A stretch of 64,000 bases of DNA from positions 1 to 64,000 of the forward strand of contig NZ_JBLXDN010000010.1 of the NCBI RefSeq assembly GCF_048264025.1, in the 5' to 3' direction. A program made the position numbers and the translations under genes. Source of the DNA: Nitrincola sp048264025 (GTDB lineage Bacteria; Pseudomonadota; Gammaproteobacteria; Pseudomonadales; Balneatricaceae). Under the pieces are notes generated by a model. It was not told where the DNA came from. It was given only the letters and a program-made list of their open reading frames with translations, and did not search any database. Shown here in pieces: positions 1 to 7,950 of this stretch; position 1 is the first letter of the stretch, and every line of letters begins with the position of its first letter.

Positions 1-186
1 GGGGAGTATCTGTTAGAGTTTTTCATAGCCTTATTCTCTCAAAGAAATAGGCCTCCACGAAAGCCGGTGTGATTCAAATTGTTTTTGGGATTATAGCAGG
101 CAAATTTGAGGATTGGGTATCTCTGCGGTTGACCTGGGCCTCCCTTACTCAATTTCTGAATGTCGGGAGGCTTGGCCTGTCCAGGT
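1..186. other. Left-edge non-coding stretch, 3' side of dmmD
   Basis: I see no convincing gene here. Just beyond the dmmD stop lies a possible two-part hairpin. ACCTGG at 132-137 pairs with CCAGGT at 181-186, and GCCTCCC at 138-144 pairs with GGGAGGC at 165-171. Neither side has a T-run, so it is not a classical intrinsic terminator. It could stabilise the operon mRNA end, or the operon may continue past the window edge. Confidence 0.4.
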
Positions 187-1317
187 TTAACCCTTAGCTG
201 TACGTTTGGTCTTTTCCGGATCATCAAACGGCAGGGTGTGGGCGATGGCGGTGGTGTTGAGCTGGCCTTTCACCTCTAGTGGGGCGCCTTGTTTGGCATA
301 AGCGGGTTCCAGGCGGGCGATGGCCATGGATTTGCCGGTAAGGCGTGAGTACATGGCGCAGGTGATGACACCAACCTGGCGGCCATCGGCCCAGAGGCTG
401 TCGCCCTCGCCTGCGGATTCCGTGGCGTCGACAAATACGCCGAAGATGCGGAAGCGCTCTTTGCCTTGCAGGCGGGCATGTTCCAGATCGCCGCGGAACT
501 CGCCCTTGGTGGGTGATACGGTGAAGTCGAGGCCCAGTTCCCACAGGGTGTCGCCTGCCGCTTCGTTGTCGAAGGGATACTTTTCTGAATTGTCATAGGG
601 GAAGAACAACAGGTAGCTTTCCACTCGGAGCCAGTCGAGGGTGGTGAAGGCACAGGGCACGATGCCCAGTTCCGCGCCCTGCTCCAGGATGCTGTCCCAG
701 ATCAGCGGTGCATCGGCGGCTTTGCAGAAGATTTCGTAACCGCGCTCGCCAGTGTAGCCGGTGCGGGAGATCATCACCGGGCAGCCGAAGAGCTTGGTCT
801 GCAGGTGATGGAAGTAGGCCAGTTCGCGGATGCCTGGCACATGCTTTTCCAGAAAATCCACCGCTTTCGGGCCTTGCAGTGACAGGTCGTGCAGGTCGTC
901 ATCGAAGAGGACGGCGACCTGGCGACCCTGGGCCGAACGTACCAGCATTTCATAGCCGTTACCGGCGCCGTGTACCACCATGAAGGCGTTGGGTCCGGTA
1001 CGGTAAATGACGCAATCGTCGACAAACTTGCCAGCTTCATTCAGAAACGTGGCATACACCGACTTGCCCGGGTAGACCTTGGAGATGTCCCGAGAGGTGG
1101 CGTAGTCGAGCAGGGATTCGGCATGCGGGCCGACATAGTGGACTTTTTTCAGTCCGGACACATCCATGAGTCCGGCGCGGGTGCGAATCGCTTCGTGGGC
1201 ATCGGCCAGATCGGTGGCATAGGTCCAGGCGGTGCCCATGCCGTTCCAGTCTTCCAGATGTGAGCCCAGGGCCCGGTGACGTTCTGCCAGTGCGGTCTGG
1301 CGCCAAGAGTTTGCCAT
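187..1317 (-). CDS. dmmD: DmmD-like GcvT-family aminomethyltransferase
   Basis: A 376-residue protein of the GcvT/aminomethyltransferase family. These proteins bind tetrahydrofolate and accept a methylene group from a methylated amine. The family hallmark SRTGYTGERGYE is at residues 184-195, with the substrate-side segment near 50-80 and the C-terminal barrel motif GVITCAMYS near 315-325. The start is set by AGGAG eight bases before ATG. It is the last gene of the tmm-tdm-dmm operon. In known dimethylamine monooxygenase clusters a GcvT-like partner (DmmD) sits with DmmABC and is thought to capture the formaldehyde or methylene released by DMA demethylation onto folate. It lacks the DUF1989 half that Tdm carries. 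The family is certain; the role in DMA oxidation is inferred from position. A generic dimethylglycine- or sarcosine-type aminomethyltransferase role is the alternative. Confidence 0.8.
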   Translation of the reverse strand: MANSWRQTALAERHRALGSHLEDWNGMGTAWTYATDLADAHEAIRTRAGLMDVSGLKKVHYVGPHAESLLDYATSRDISKVYPGKSVYATFLNEAGKFVDDCVIYRTGPNAFMVVHGAGNGYEMLVRSAQGRQVAVLFDDDLHDLSLQGPKAVDFLEKHVPGIRELAYFHHLQTKLFGCPVMISRTGYTGERGYEIFCKAADAPLIWDSILEQGAELGIVPCAFTTLDWLRVESYLLFFPYDNSEKYPFDNEAAGDTLWELGLDFTVSPTKGEFRGDLEHARLQGKERFRIFGVFVDATESAGEGDSLWADGRQVGVITCAMYSRLTGKSMAIARLEPAYAKQGAPLEVKGQLNTTAIAHTLPFDDPEKTKRTAKG

Positions 1318-1374
1318 AGTCTATTCTCCTGTGGCTCCATTTGGAGCCTGTTGTGCGGGTGATAAGTGAGGATT

Positions 1375-2406
1375 TTATGCCGTACAGGCGGTCACTTGCG
1401 GGTCAAACTGGCGCAGCCATTCCACCACCAGCGGTCGGTATTGACTCAGGCCCTTGTAGTCGGCCAGCTCATCCGGCAGATCGCGCAGTACCCGGTGCAG
1501 GCGACAGGCCCATTCGGGTTGGGTCACCAGCTCTTCCAGACTGATCAGGTAGGTGCGAATGCTGAACATCAGTGCATTGCTGCGGGGCAGACGAGACAGA
1601 AACTGCAACTCGACGCGCAGATGGACCTGACGGGCCAGGTTTTCGGCGGTAACGCTGCTGCGTTCGTGTCCCCAGAGGTGGAAGGTTTCTGACGAGGTAT
1701 CCAGTCTGGGGTTAACGGTCAGGGTCCAGTTGAGCCGTCGTACCGGACGGTCGACCTGGATGTTCATCAGGTATTTGAGTGCCCGGTCAAACACCCCCAT
1801 CTGGTGCGCCATGGGAACTGGCGCATGCCATTCGGTAAAGCTCATCCCGGCATCAAATTTTATCGACCAGTCAGCCGGTCCGGTCACCATCCCGGCATCC
1901 ATCCAGAGGTTATTTTCACGTTGATCCAGCAGGGCAAAGTCTCCCTGCACCTGGCGGGTGATATATTCCAGCGGTTCGTAGGGCAAACTACTGGCATCGC
2001 CGAAGGTGAAGGCTTGCTGCAGCTCCAGCACTCGGTTTATCCACAGCCATTGGTCACCGTTGCGTTGCAGGGTAAACCACTCTGGGTAGTCCTGTGACAA
2101 CTGGGTCATCAGCATCTCCAGGGTATCCCAGGCGGCTTGCTGCATGTGGGGCATCACCAGGCAGCGATCCGGATCTTGTGCCAATACCTGGGCCCGCTCG
2201 GCGACTTCCGAACGGTAGTGCTCATCAATATCGAACCAGTGTTCATAGACAGACCCTGGCGACCCTTTGCTGGCCGGTTCGATATTGACCGAGTACATAT
2301 ACTGGTCTTCCGGGAAGGGAAAGGGAAAGCGCTTGATCGCTTCCGGGCTGTTGCGAAAACTGAAGTCGTTGCGGTAGCTTTCCACGGGTTTGAGTGTTGT
2401 CGGCAT
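1375..2406 (-). CDS. dmmC: Heme-dependent oxidative N-demethylase-like subunit (DUF3445), dimethylamine monooxygenase
   Basis: A 343-residue protein of the DUF3445/HODM alpha-subunit family. This is the likely catalytic, heme-binding subunit that hydroxylates dimethylamine, giving monomethylamine and formaldehyde. Visible family features are the FPFPEDQYMYSVNIEP-type N-terminus (residues 27-43) and the conserved core RRLNWTLTVNPRLDTS, followed by a His-rich FHLWGHERSS stretch. Acidic and Trp-rich segments lie around WFTLQRNGDQWLWINRV. The SD TAGGAG overlaps the stop codon of the upstream reductase gene, with a 9-bp gap, so translation is coupled. Letter naming of Dmm subunits differs between annotations: here A is the small Cys protein, B the reductase and C this protein, following gene order. 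Family assignment is firm and substrate is inferred from the adjacent tmm and tdm. Confidence 0.8.
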   Translation of the reverse strand: MPTTLKPVESYRNDFSFRNSPEAIKRFPFPFPEDQYMYSVNIEPASKGSPGSVYEHWFDIDEHYRSEVAERAQVLAQDPDRCLVMPHMQQAAWDTLEMLMTQLSQDYPEWFTLQRNGDQWLWINRVLELQQAFTFGDASSLPYEPLEYITRQVQGDFALLDQRENNLWMDAGMVTGPADWSIKFDAGMSFTEWHAPVPMAHQMGVFDRALKYLMNIQVDRPVRRLNWTLTVNPRLDTSSETFHLWGHERSSVTAENLARQVHLRVELQFLSRLPRSNALMFSIRTYLISLEELVTQPEWACRLHRVLRDLPDELADYKGLSQYRPLVVEWLRQFDPQVTACTA

Positions 2407-2415
2407 GGGTTTCTC

Positions 2416-3387
2416 CTAGAGGTCCAGCACCAGGGTGCTGTCACAGGCACCCCGCGATACGCAGGGCATCAGCAGGTGGGATTGATCGGATGGCGGCAGG
2501 TAGCTGTCACGGTGTTCAACCTGTCCGGACAGATAAGGGGCGGCACATTGTCCACAGACACCCCCGCGACACAGGTTGGGGTGTTCGATTCGGGCCGCTT
2601 CCAGTGCTTCCAGCAGACTTTCATCGGCACTCACGGCCAGGGTTTTATCCTGTTTGGCGAGATAGACATGAAATGGCTGTCCGGGTTCTGGTGCTGCGAA
2701 GGCCTCCCAGTGCACCCGCCCTTCACTCCACCCCAGAGCATGGGCTGTTTGTTGTACGGCCTGGAGCAGGCGTTCGGGACCACAGATATACACCTGGGCC
2801 CCCAGGGGTTGTCCGCTCAGGATTTGTTCAATATCCAGACGCTCACCGCGGGTACTGTCGTAGGTGCTGACCAGTCCGCTTGCAACCTGTAGCAGTGGTT
2901 CTACATAGGCGTGGGTCAGGCCACCGGTGTAGGCATAGTGCAGTTCGTGGGAGATTCCCTGGCGCTGCATTTCAGCACGGTATGCCATAAAGGGGGTAAT
3001 CCCGATGCCGCCGGCGATAAGAATATGGTGCTGTGCCATCGAACTGGGCGCAAACAGGTTGGCTGGCGGTGTGATATGTAAGGTATCACCTTCTTTGACC
3101 GCCTCATGCAGATAGCGTGAACCGCCCCGTGAGCCTTCCTGTAAGCGCACTGCAATTCGGTAGCACGACAGGTCGGCGGGATCGCTCAACAGCGAGTAGG
3201 CGTTTTTCAGTGTCCGGGTTGGCGTTGGCAGTTCGATCTGAATATGACTACCGGGCGAGAAGCCGGGTAAGGTTGTGCCGGTTGGTGTTCCAGTGGTCAA
3301 TCCTATTGGCGTCAGGGTAAATTCCTTGATCACCGGGGTCAGTGACGCTATCCGGCTGACGGTGACCTGAATGGCAGATGATTTCAT
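2416..3387 (-). CDS. dmmB: PDR/VanB-type ferredoxin reductase subunit of dimethylamine monooxygenase
   Basis: A 323-residue flavin/NAD(P)H reductase with a C-terminal plant-type [2Fe-2S] domain. It passes electrons from NAD(P)H to the heme subunit. In order it shows a flavin-binding beta barrel with NAYSLLS (63-69), a nucleotide-binding half with AGGIGITP (125-132) and CGPERL (202-207), and a ferredoxin domain with cluster ligands Cys273, Cys278, Cys281 and Cys309. A longer frame is open upstream. I place the start at ATG 3387 because GGAG lies nine bases before it and it begins one base after the dmmA stop, an arrangement typical of coupled subunits. It is similar to phthalate dioxygenase reductase and vanillate demethylase reductase; the operon argues for dimethylamine. 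Confidence 0.85.
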   Translation of the reverse strand: MKSSAIQVTVSRIASLTPVIKEFTLTPIGLTTGTPTGTTLPGFSPGSHIQIELPTPTRTLKNAYSLLSDPADLSCYRIAVRLQEGSRGGSRYLHEAVKEGDTLHITPPANLFAPSSMAQHHILIAGGIGITPFMAYRAEMQRQGISHELHYAYTGGLTHAYVEPLLQVASGLVSTYDSTRGERLDIEQILSGQPLGAQVYICGPERLLQAVQQTAHALGWSEGRVHWEAFAAPEPGQPFHVYLAKQDKTLAVSADESLLEALEAARIEHPNLCRGGVCGQCAAPYLSGQVEHRDSYLPPSDQSHLLMPCVSRGACDSTLVLDL

Positions 3388-3388
3388 C

Positions 3389-3886
3389 TCAGCGCGCTCC
3401 ATAGGGTTGGTCGGCATCCAGACAGACGCCCATATAAGCGCCCAGGCGTTTTGAGAAATGCTCACGTATGGTGAGATGGACACCACAGTGCTGGCAGGTC
3501 ACTTCATCGTCGTTGGATACCGGTTGCAATTGACTGCAATGCACGCAGTAGACCTGGCGTCCTTCAGCTGTTTTCAGCAGGGTCATCTCGGCATCCAGTA
3601 GTCCGGCGGCTCTGGCCTGATTACGGCAATGCCAGATAAAGGTTTCATCACCACTAATGCACAGATGGGTACCGGGATGGCAGGCCTGCAACAGGCTGTT
3701 CAAGGCACTGAAATCCGGGCTGTCAGCGGTTGGCTGCCACAGCTGTGTTGCGGATGGCAACGCCTGTAGCAACGCAGTGCTGGCTGTTTCATGGCCAGGC
3801 TGTAGCGCCAGCAAATAGTGCCTAGCCTGGGGAATCTCTGTGGATGTTGTGTAGCGCGGTGCGCTGGGTATTGGATCACTCATCAT
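3389..3886 (-). CDS. dmmA: DmmA-like small subunit of dimethylamine monooxygenase
   Basis: A 165-residue protein. The N-terminal part (residues 20-105) is an alpha/beta fold without obvious catalytic residues. The C-terminal part holds a rubredoxin- or zinc-ribbon-like module, CxxC at 114-117 and CxxC at 131-134, then a conserved His-Phe-Ser-Lys-Arg-Leu-Gly-Ala-Tyr tail. This matches the small DmmA-type subunit found with the reductase and heme subunits of dimethylamine monooxygenase. The Cys module may bind iron or zinc and relay electrons or hold the complex together; that is inference. The SD is AGGAG before the double ATG. It starts 18 bp after tdm and ends one base before dmmB. Confidence 0.75.
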   Translation of the reverse strand: MMSDPIPSAPRYTTSTEIPQARHYLLALQPGHETASTALLQALPSATQLWQPTADSPDFSALNSLLQACHPGTHLCISGDETFIWHCRNQARAAGLLDAEMTLLKTAEGRQVYCVHCSQLQPVSNDDEVTCQHCGVHLTIREHFSKRLGAYMGVCLDADQPYGAR

Positions 3887-3904
3887 GACGTCTCCTGATT
3901 CAAT

Positions 3905-6214
3905 TCAAGCCCGCACACGGGTCTTTTGCGGATCGTAAAAAATCGGTGCACAGACTTCGGCATCGATGCGTTTTTGCTGGCCATCCAGTTTGCCGACCTG
4001 CACTGTCTGACCTGGGTCGGCATAACGGACATCCAGGCGGCACAGGGCAATACAGCGTCCCAACAGCGGTGATCGGGTGGCACTGGTGATCACCCCGACC
4101 TGCGCCCTGCCCTGATAGACCGGATCGCCATGCTGTGCTGACTCGTTACCCTGCAGCTGTAGCCCTACCAGCTTCTGCTGGGGATGGGCGCTGCGTTCAA
4201 GCAGGGCTTCGCGGCCGATAAAGTCACCCGGCTTGGTGTTTAGCGGGACGCAAAAGCCGATACCGGCGGTGAAAGGGTCGGTCTGATCACAGAACTCGTA
4301 GCCGGCAAAAATCAGCCCGGCTTCAATACGTAGCGTATCCAGCGCATCCAGACCCAGCGGCGTCAGTCCCATCGGCTGACCGATTTCCCACAGGCGTTTC
4401 CAGAGCTTCGCGGCGTCATCTGGATGGCACCAGATCTCATAGCCCAGCTCACCGGTATAGCCGGTGCGGGACACCATCAGCGGGCAGCCCTGGTAATCAT
4501 CCAGTCGGCCCTGGGTAAAGCGAAACCAGCCGAGTGTTTCCAGGCTGGGCTGATCCGCTGGTGTCCAGATGAGTTGCTTGAGCAGTTCGCGACTCAAGGG
4601 GCCCTGTACCGCCAGATTGTGGATCTGCTCGGAGGCGGATTTGATCCACACCTTCATGCCCAGGCGCTCGGCTTGTTCGCGTAGCCAGATACCGGCGTAG
4701 TCTTCACCCCCTATCCAGCGGAAGTTGTCCGGCCCCAGGCGTAACAGCGTGCCATCATCGAGCATGCCGCCGTGCGGATAGCAGAGCGCACTGTAGACCA
4801 CCTGCCCTACGGCCAGCTTGCGAATATCGCGCGTCAGGCAGTAGTCCAACAGCGCTTCGGCATCCGGGCCTATCACCTCGAACTTGCGCAGTGCGCTCAG
4901 GTCCATCACCGCGACTTTTTCACGGCAGGCCAGGTATTCCTGGGTGTATCCCGTCTGATTAAATTGTGTCGGCAGCCACCAACCGCGATAGTCGGTGAAC
5001 TGCTGTGTCATTTGAGAAAAGATCGGATAAAAGCCGCTCTGGCGGGTCAGCACAGCTTCGGCATCGGCAGTGATTCGTGTGGTCATGGCGTGACTGAAAT
5101 GCTCCTTGGCTGAGTAGAGGCGGATATGAATGTCGGTGGGCTGCCAGCCATTGGCCGGGTCGATATCATCCGGACAGGAGGTGCTGACACAGACCAGATC
5201 TTGCAGGGCACGCAGCAACACATAGTCCCCAGGGCGTGACCAGGGCTCTTCAACCTGCAGGTGCTGGTGGGCATCGATGACGGTATTGAAGAAGAAATTG
5301 ATCGCTGGCCAGCCTGGGCGTGCGGCGACCCCATAGGGTTGCAGTGCCCGGCTGATGTTGTCGCTGCAATTGTCGTGGCCGAAATAGCCCTGGCTTTCGT
5401 AGTAACGTGCGGTACAGGCCAGCGCAAAGGTGTCATGCCGCCCGACTGTGTCTTGCACTACTTCCAGCATCGGCTGCATCTGCTGATCATAAAATTTGCT
5501 GAACAGCCCGGGGCCTGGATAGGCGAGACTGTTAAGTGTGCGGGTAACCGTCGGGTCCAGTTCGATAGACTGCCCCTGAGCCAGCGCTGGTTGGCTGAAA
5601 GCGACAAAGTCCGAACACTGGCGGCCCTGCACATCGATTACCTGAATGTATTCACCCGCCTTGACTCTATAGGCCTTGGCCGTCCCCGGGTGCAGGGTGA
5701 ATTCCTCCTGCACTTCGGCCAGTGGCTTGGGCAGTTGGGGCATTTGCACTGCCTTGGCAGGTGTATGCCAGACACAGAGTTCGCTGGCGCGCTGCTGTTG
5801 ATCTACTGGGGTGTGACCGCCGGGTGCCGCGAGTAACAGGGTGATCGGCTGTTGGCAGCTCAGACGGCGGCTATGGCCTGCCGGGGTGGCGCCACTCCAA
5901 AGCCGTGCGGCGTTGGGGAAATCACTCGGATAGTGCAACTGATGGCCAATGAACACCCCTTCTGGATCACTTTGCAACTGCAGGGCCGCCAGCGCAGGCT
6001 TGCCCTCAGCATCCAGCGCCATGAGTTCGGCAGGCTGACAGCCTTCGGTATCGATCACCTGCAACTCATCCCCTGCCGCCAGTTGCAGTGTCAGTATCCT
6101 CCCCGGAGCGACCCGGTAGCGCTGGCGCGTCTGGTCACGTGCATACAGCGCCGGTTCCGCGGGTGCCGAGGCTCTTGGCATCATAGGTGCTATCTCTGTC
6201 GGCATCCTGGTCAT
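3905..6214 (-). CDS. tdm: Trimethylamine N-oxide demethylase (Tdm), DUF1989-GcvT fusion
   Basis: A 769-residue cytoplasmic fusion. The DUF1989 region (about 170-370 in the reading from the upstream TTG) carries conserved RHDTFALAC, GHDNCSDN and CVSTSCPDDID segments expected to hold the metal site. The C-terminal half (about 405-770) is a GcvT-type tetrahydrofolate domain with SRTGYTGELGYE near 584-595. This architecture is diagnostic of Tdm, which cleaves TMAO to dimethylamine and formaldehyde and can load the C1 unit onto folate. The N-terminal 165 residues look like a second, degenerate DUF1989 half. An in-frame TTG lies at 6220, but AGGAG stands only one base away from it and seven bases before ATG 6214, so I chose ATG. 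It sits between tmm and the dmm genes, 29 bp after tmm. Confidence 0.88.
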   Translation of the reverse strand: MTRMPTEIAPMMPRASAPAEPALYARDQTRQRYRVAPGRILTLQLAAGDELQVIDTEGCQPAELMALDAEGKPALAALQLQSDPEGVFIGHQLHYPSDFPNAARLWSGATPAGHSRRLSCQQPITLLLAAPGGHTPVDQQQRASELCVWHTPAKAVQMPQLPKPLAEVQEEFTLHPGTAKAYRVKAGEYIQVIDVQGRQCSDFVAFSQPALAQGQSIELDPTVTRTLNSLAYPGPGLFSKFYDQQMQPMLEVVQDTVGRHDTFALACTARYYESQGYFGHDNCSDNISRALQPYGVAARPGWPAINFFFNTVIDAHQHLQVEEPWSRPGDYVLLRALQDLVCVSTSCPDDIDPANGWQPTDIHIRLYSAKEHFSHAMTTRITADAEAVLTRQSGFYPIFSQMTQQFTDYRGWWLPTQFNQTGYTQEYLACREKVAVMDLSALRKFEVIGPDAEALLDYCLTRDIRKLAVGQVVYSALCYPHGGMLDDGTLLRLGPDNFRWIGGEDYAGIWLREQAERLGMKVWIKSASEQIHNLAVQGPLSRELLKQLIWTPADQPSLETLGWFRFTQGRLDDYQGCPLMVSRTGYTGELGYEIWCHPDDAAKLWKRLWEIGQPMGLTPLGLDALDTLRIEAGLIFAGYEFCDQTDPFTAGIGFCVPLNTKPGDFIGREALLERSAHPQQKLVGLQLQGNESAQHGDPVYQGRAQVGVITSATRSPLLGRCIALCRLDVRYADPGQTVQVGKLDGQQKRIDAEVCAPIFYDPQKTRVRA

Positions 6215-6243
6215 GAGCAAACTCCTGAAGCTTCGCGGTTAAG

Positions 6244-7608
6244 TCACACAGCCGACTTGAGCTGCGGCATTTCCTGAAGATAGGCTTCCAGAGAGTCATC
6301 CAGCGCCTCCAGCCAGGGGGTATGGTGTGGTGTGGCCAGTGTGCCGGTCATCAGGGAGCGGTAGCATTTATTGCGGTAGCCCATAATGTCTTCATACTTG
6401 TCATGCTTCCAGGCCAGGAAGGTTTCGTTGACGGACTGGATATTGAAGCTGGGATAATCCGTGGCATCGATCAGGTGCTGGATATAACTGCCCTGAAACT
6501 CAAACATCTGCTGCGCGGTTTGCAGGGTTTCCTCCTGATCGCGCCAGGCCTGATTGTCGGCCTGCATGCTGGCCTTGTCCGGCAGAGGGATACGCCTCAG
6601 TATCACATCTCGGGCATACCAGGCCTGGGCATCGAACATGTTGAAGGAGTACCACTGATCCTGCATGCCCAGATAAATAAATTTGGGATTGTCTTCCCAG
6701 AAAATGCCCTTGTAGAGTTGCAGTGGCCAGAGGCGGTTGCCCGTGATCAGGCGCAGTTCGTCAGGCAAGAAGGGAAAGTGATGCTGGTAGCCGGTGCAGA
6801 GAATAATGGCATCGATGCGCTTCTGGCTGCCGTCAGCAAACCAGGCGGTATCGCCTTCAACCCGTTGCAACAGTGGCTTCTCTTCCCAGTTATCCGGCCA
6901 TTGGTAGCCCATCGGCGCCGAGCGGTAACAACTGGTGATGGAGCGGGCGCCGTATTTGTAGCATTGTGAGCCAATATCCTCAGCGGAATAGCTGCTGCCG
7001 ACCACCAGAATATCCTTGTCTTTGAATTCCAGGGCATCGCGGAAGTCGTGGGCATGCAATACCCGGCCGCCAAAACGCTCAAACCCGTCAAAGTAAGGGA
7101 TGTTGGGCGTGGAGAAGTGGCCGCAGGCATTGACGACATAGTCAAAGGTTTCGGAATACACCCGATCGTCACTATGGTCATGCACCGTCACAGTAAACAG
7201 GCCGGTGCTGTCATCGAAGCTGACCTGACGTACCGCGGTGTTGAAGCGGATATAGTCACGCACTCCGGCTTTCTCGACTCGGCCTTTAATGTAGTCCCAC
7301 AGCACTTCGCGGGGTGGGTAAGAACCAATTGGGCGGCCGAAGTGCTCATCAAAGGTGTAGTCGGCAAACTCCAGACACTCTTTGGGTCCATTGGACCAGA
7401 GGTAACGGTACATGCTGCCGTGTACTGGTTCGCCATGCGCATCCATGCCAGTGCGCCAGGTGTAGTTCCACATGCCGCCCCAGTCATCCTGTTTTTCAAA
7501 GCAGACCAGTTCTGGAATCTTGGCACCCTTGGCCGCCGCTGACTGGAAGGCTCGCAGTTGCGCCAGGCCACAGGGCCCCGCCCCAATGATTGCTACACGT
7601 GTATTCAT
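6244..7608 (-). CDS. tmm: Trimethylamine monooxygenase (flavin-containing monooxygenase)
   Basis: A 454-residue class B flavoprotein monooxygenase oxidising trimethylamine to TMAO with NADPH and O2. It shows the FAD site GAGPCGLA (9-16), the FMO fingerprint FxGxxxHxxxF (Phe179, Gly181, His185, Phe189) and the NADPH site VVGSSYSAEDI (202-212). It also has the bacterial-Tmm segment WSNGPKECLEFADYTFDEHFG (about 71-91), which separates Tmm from Baeyer-Villiger enzymes. The frame is open to 7635, but GGGGAGAGG directly before ATG 7608 sets the start. It is first in the minus-strand operon leading into tdm and the dmm genes. Trimethylamine is very likely the main substrate; dimethyl sulfide is a known side substrate of the family. 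Confidence 0.9.
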   Translation of the reverse strand: MNTRVAIIGAGPCGLAQLRAFQSAAAKGAKIPELVCFEKQDDWGGMWNYTWRTGMDAHGEPVHGSMYRYLWSNGPKECLEFADYTFDEHFGRPIGSYPPREVLWDYIKGRVEKAGVRDYIRFNTAVRQVSFDDSTGLFTVTVHDHSDDRVYSETFDYVVNACGHFSTPNIPYFDGFERFGGRVLHAHDFRDALEFKDKDILVVGSSYSAEDIGSQCYKYGARSITSCYRSAPMGYQWPDNWEEKPLLQRVEGDTAWFADGSQKRIDAIILCTGYQHHFPFLPDELRLITGNRLWPLQLYKGIFWEDNPKFIYLGMQDQWYSFNMFDAQAWYARDVILRRIPLPDKASMQADNQAWRDQEETLQTAQQMFEFQGSYIQHLIDATDYPSFNIQSVNETFLAWKHDKYEDIMGYRNKCYRSLMTGTLATPHHTPWLEALDDSLEAYLQEMPQLKSAV

Positions 7609-7950
7609 GTGCCTCTCCCCTATTCGTGTATCCATCGGACAATTCAGTGATGACCCGATGCTAGCGCAGTGATCCCTGGCTGAAACTCTCCTGTTGTGGG
7701 TACCCCATTGGAGATATACCTGGATGGATTAGGGCTGTGGCACTATCAAGCAGCAGTCAGACACCAGGGTGCATTCAAATGGTGCAGTTGGTTGAAAGCC
7801 TGGCGCTGCCCTGATTGTAATTTACTGTAGGGAAATATATATTCTTAAAGGTTTTGTTGTTGTTAGTATGACCTTGCAGAGAATAACAGCGGAAAAGGCA
7901 CAGAAATTGCTGAGTTGAGTCTATTGATCGACTAACAGGATGAGGTTCGA
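7609..7950. promoter_or_regulatory. Divergent control region between tmm and the sensor-kinase operon
   Basis: A 342-bp non-coding stretch separates the methylated-amine operon (leftward) from a two-component operon (rightward). It contains a sigma-54-like element facing right, listed separately. Two GGTGCA copies sit close together, at about 7768 and 7781. A GGGTACCC palindrome lies near 7708. I could not identify a clear promoter facing tmm. Its position makes it the likely control point for both units. Confidence 0.5.
7896..7911 (+). promoter_or_regulatory. Candidate sigma-54 promoter of the kinase-regulator-PAS operon
   Basis: AGGCAC-AGAAA-TTGCT matches the -24/-12 consensus TGGCAC-N5-TTGC(A/T) at all but the first base. 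The invariant GG (7897-7898) and GC (7909-7910) have correct spacing. Transcription would start near 7922, about 29 bases before the kinase ATG. The call is by eye; no activator site was identified. Confidence 0.5.

Noticed and set aside
39..227. 62-residue open frame on the minus strand at the left edge
   Set aside because: It runs into the dmmD 3' end in another frame, has low-complexity basic content, no SD and no recognisable family.
7640..7800. Sigma-54 or NarL-heptamer sites facing tmm
   Set aside because: Candidate GC/CC pairs were off by one or more bases in spacing, and TACCCCA-type matches were incomplete.
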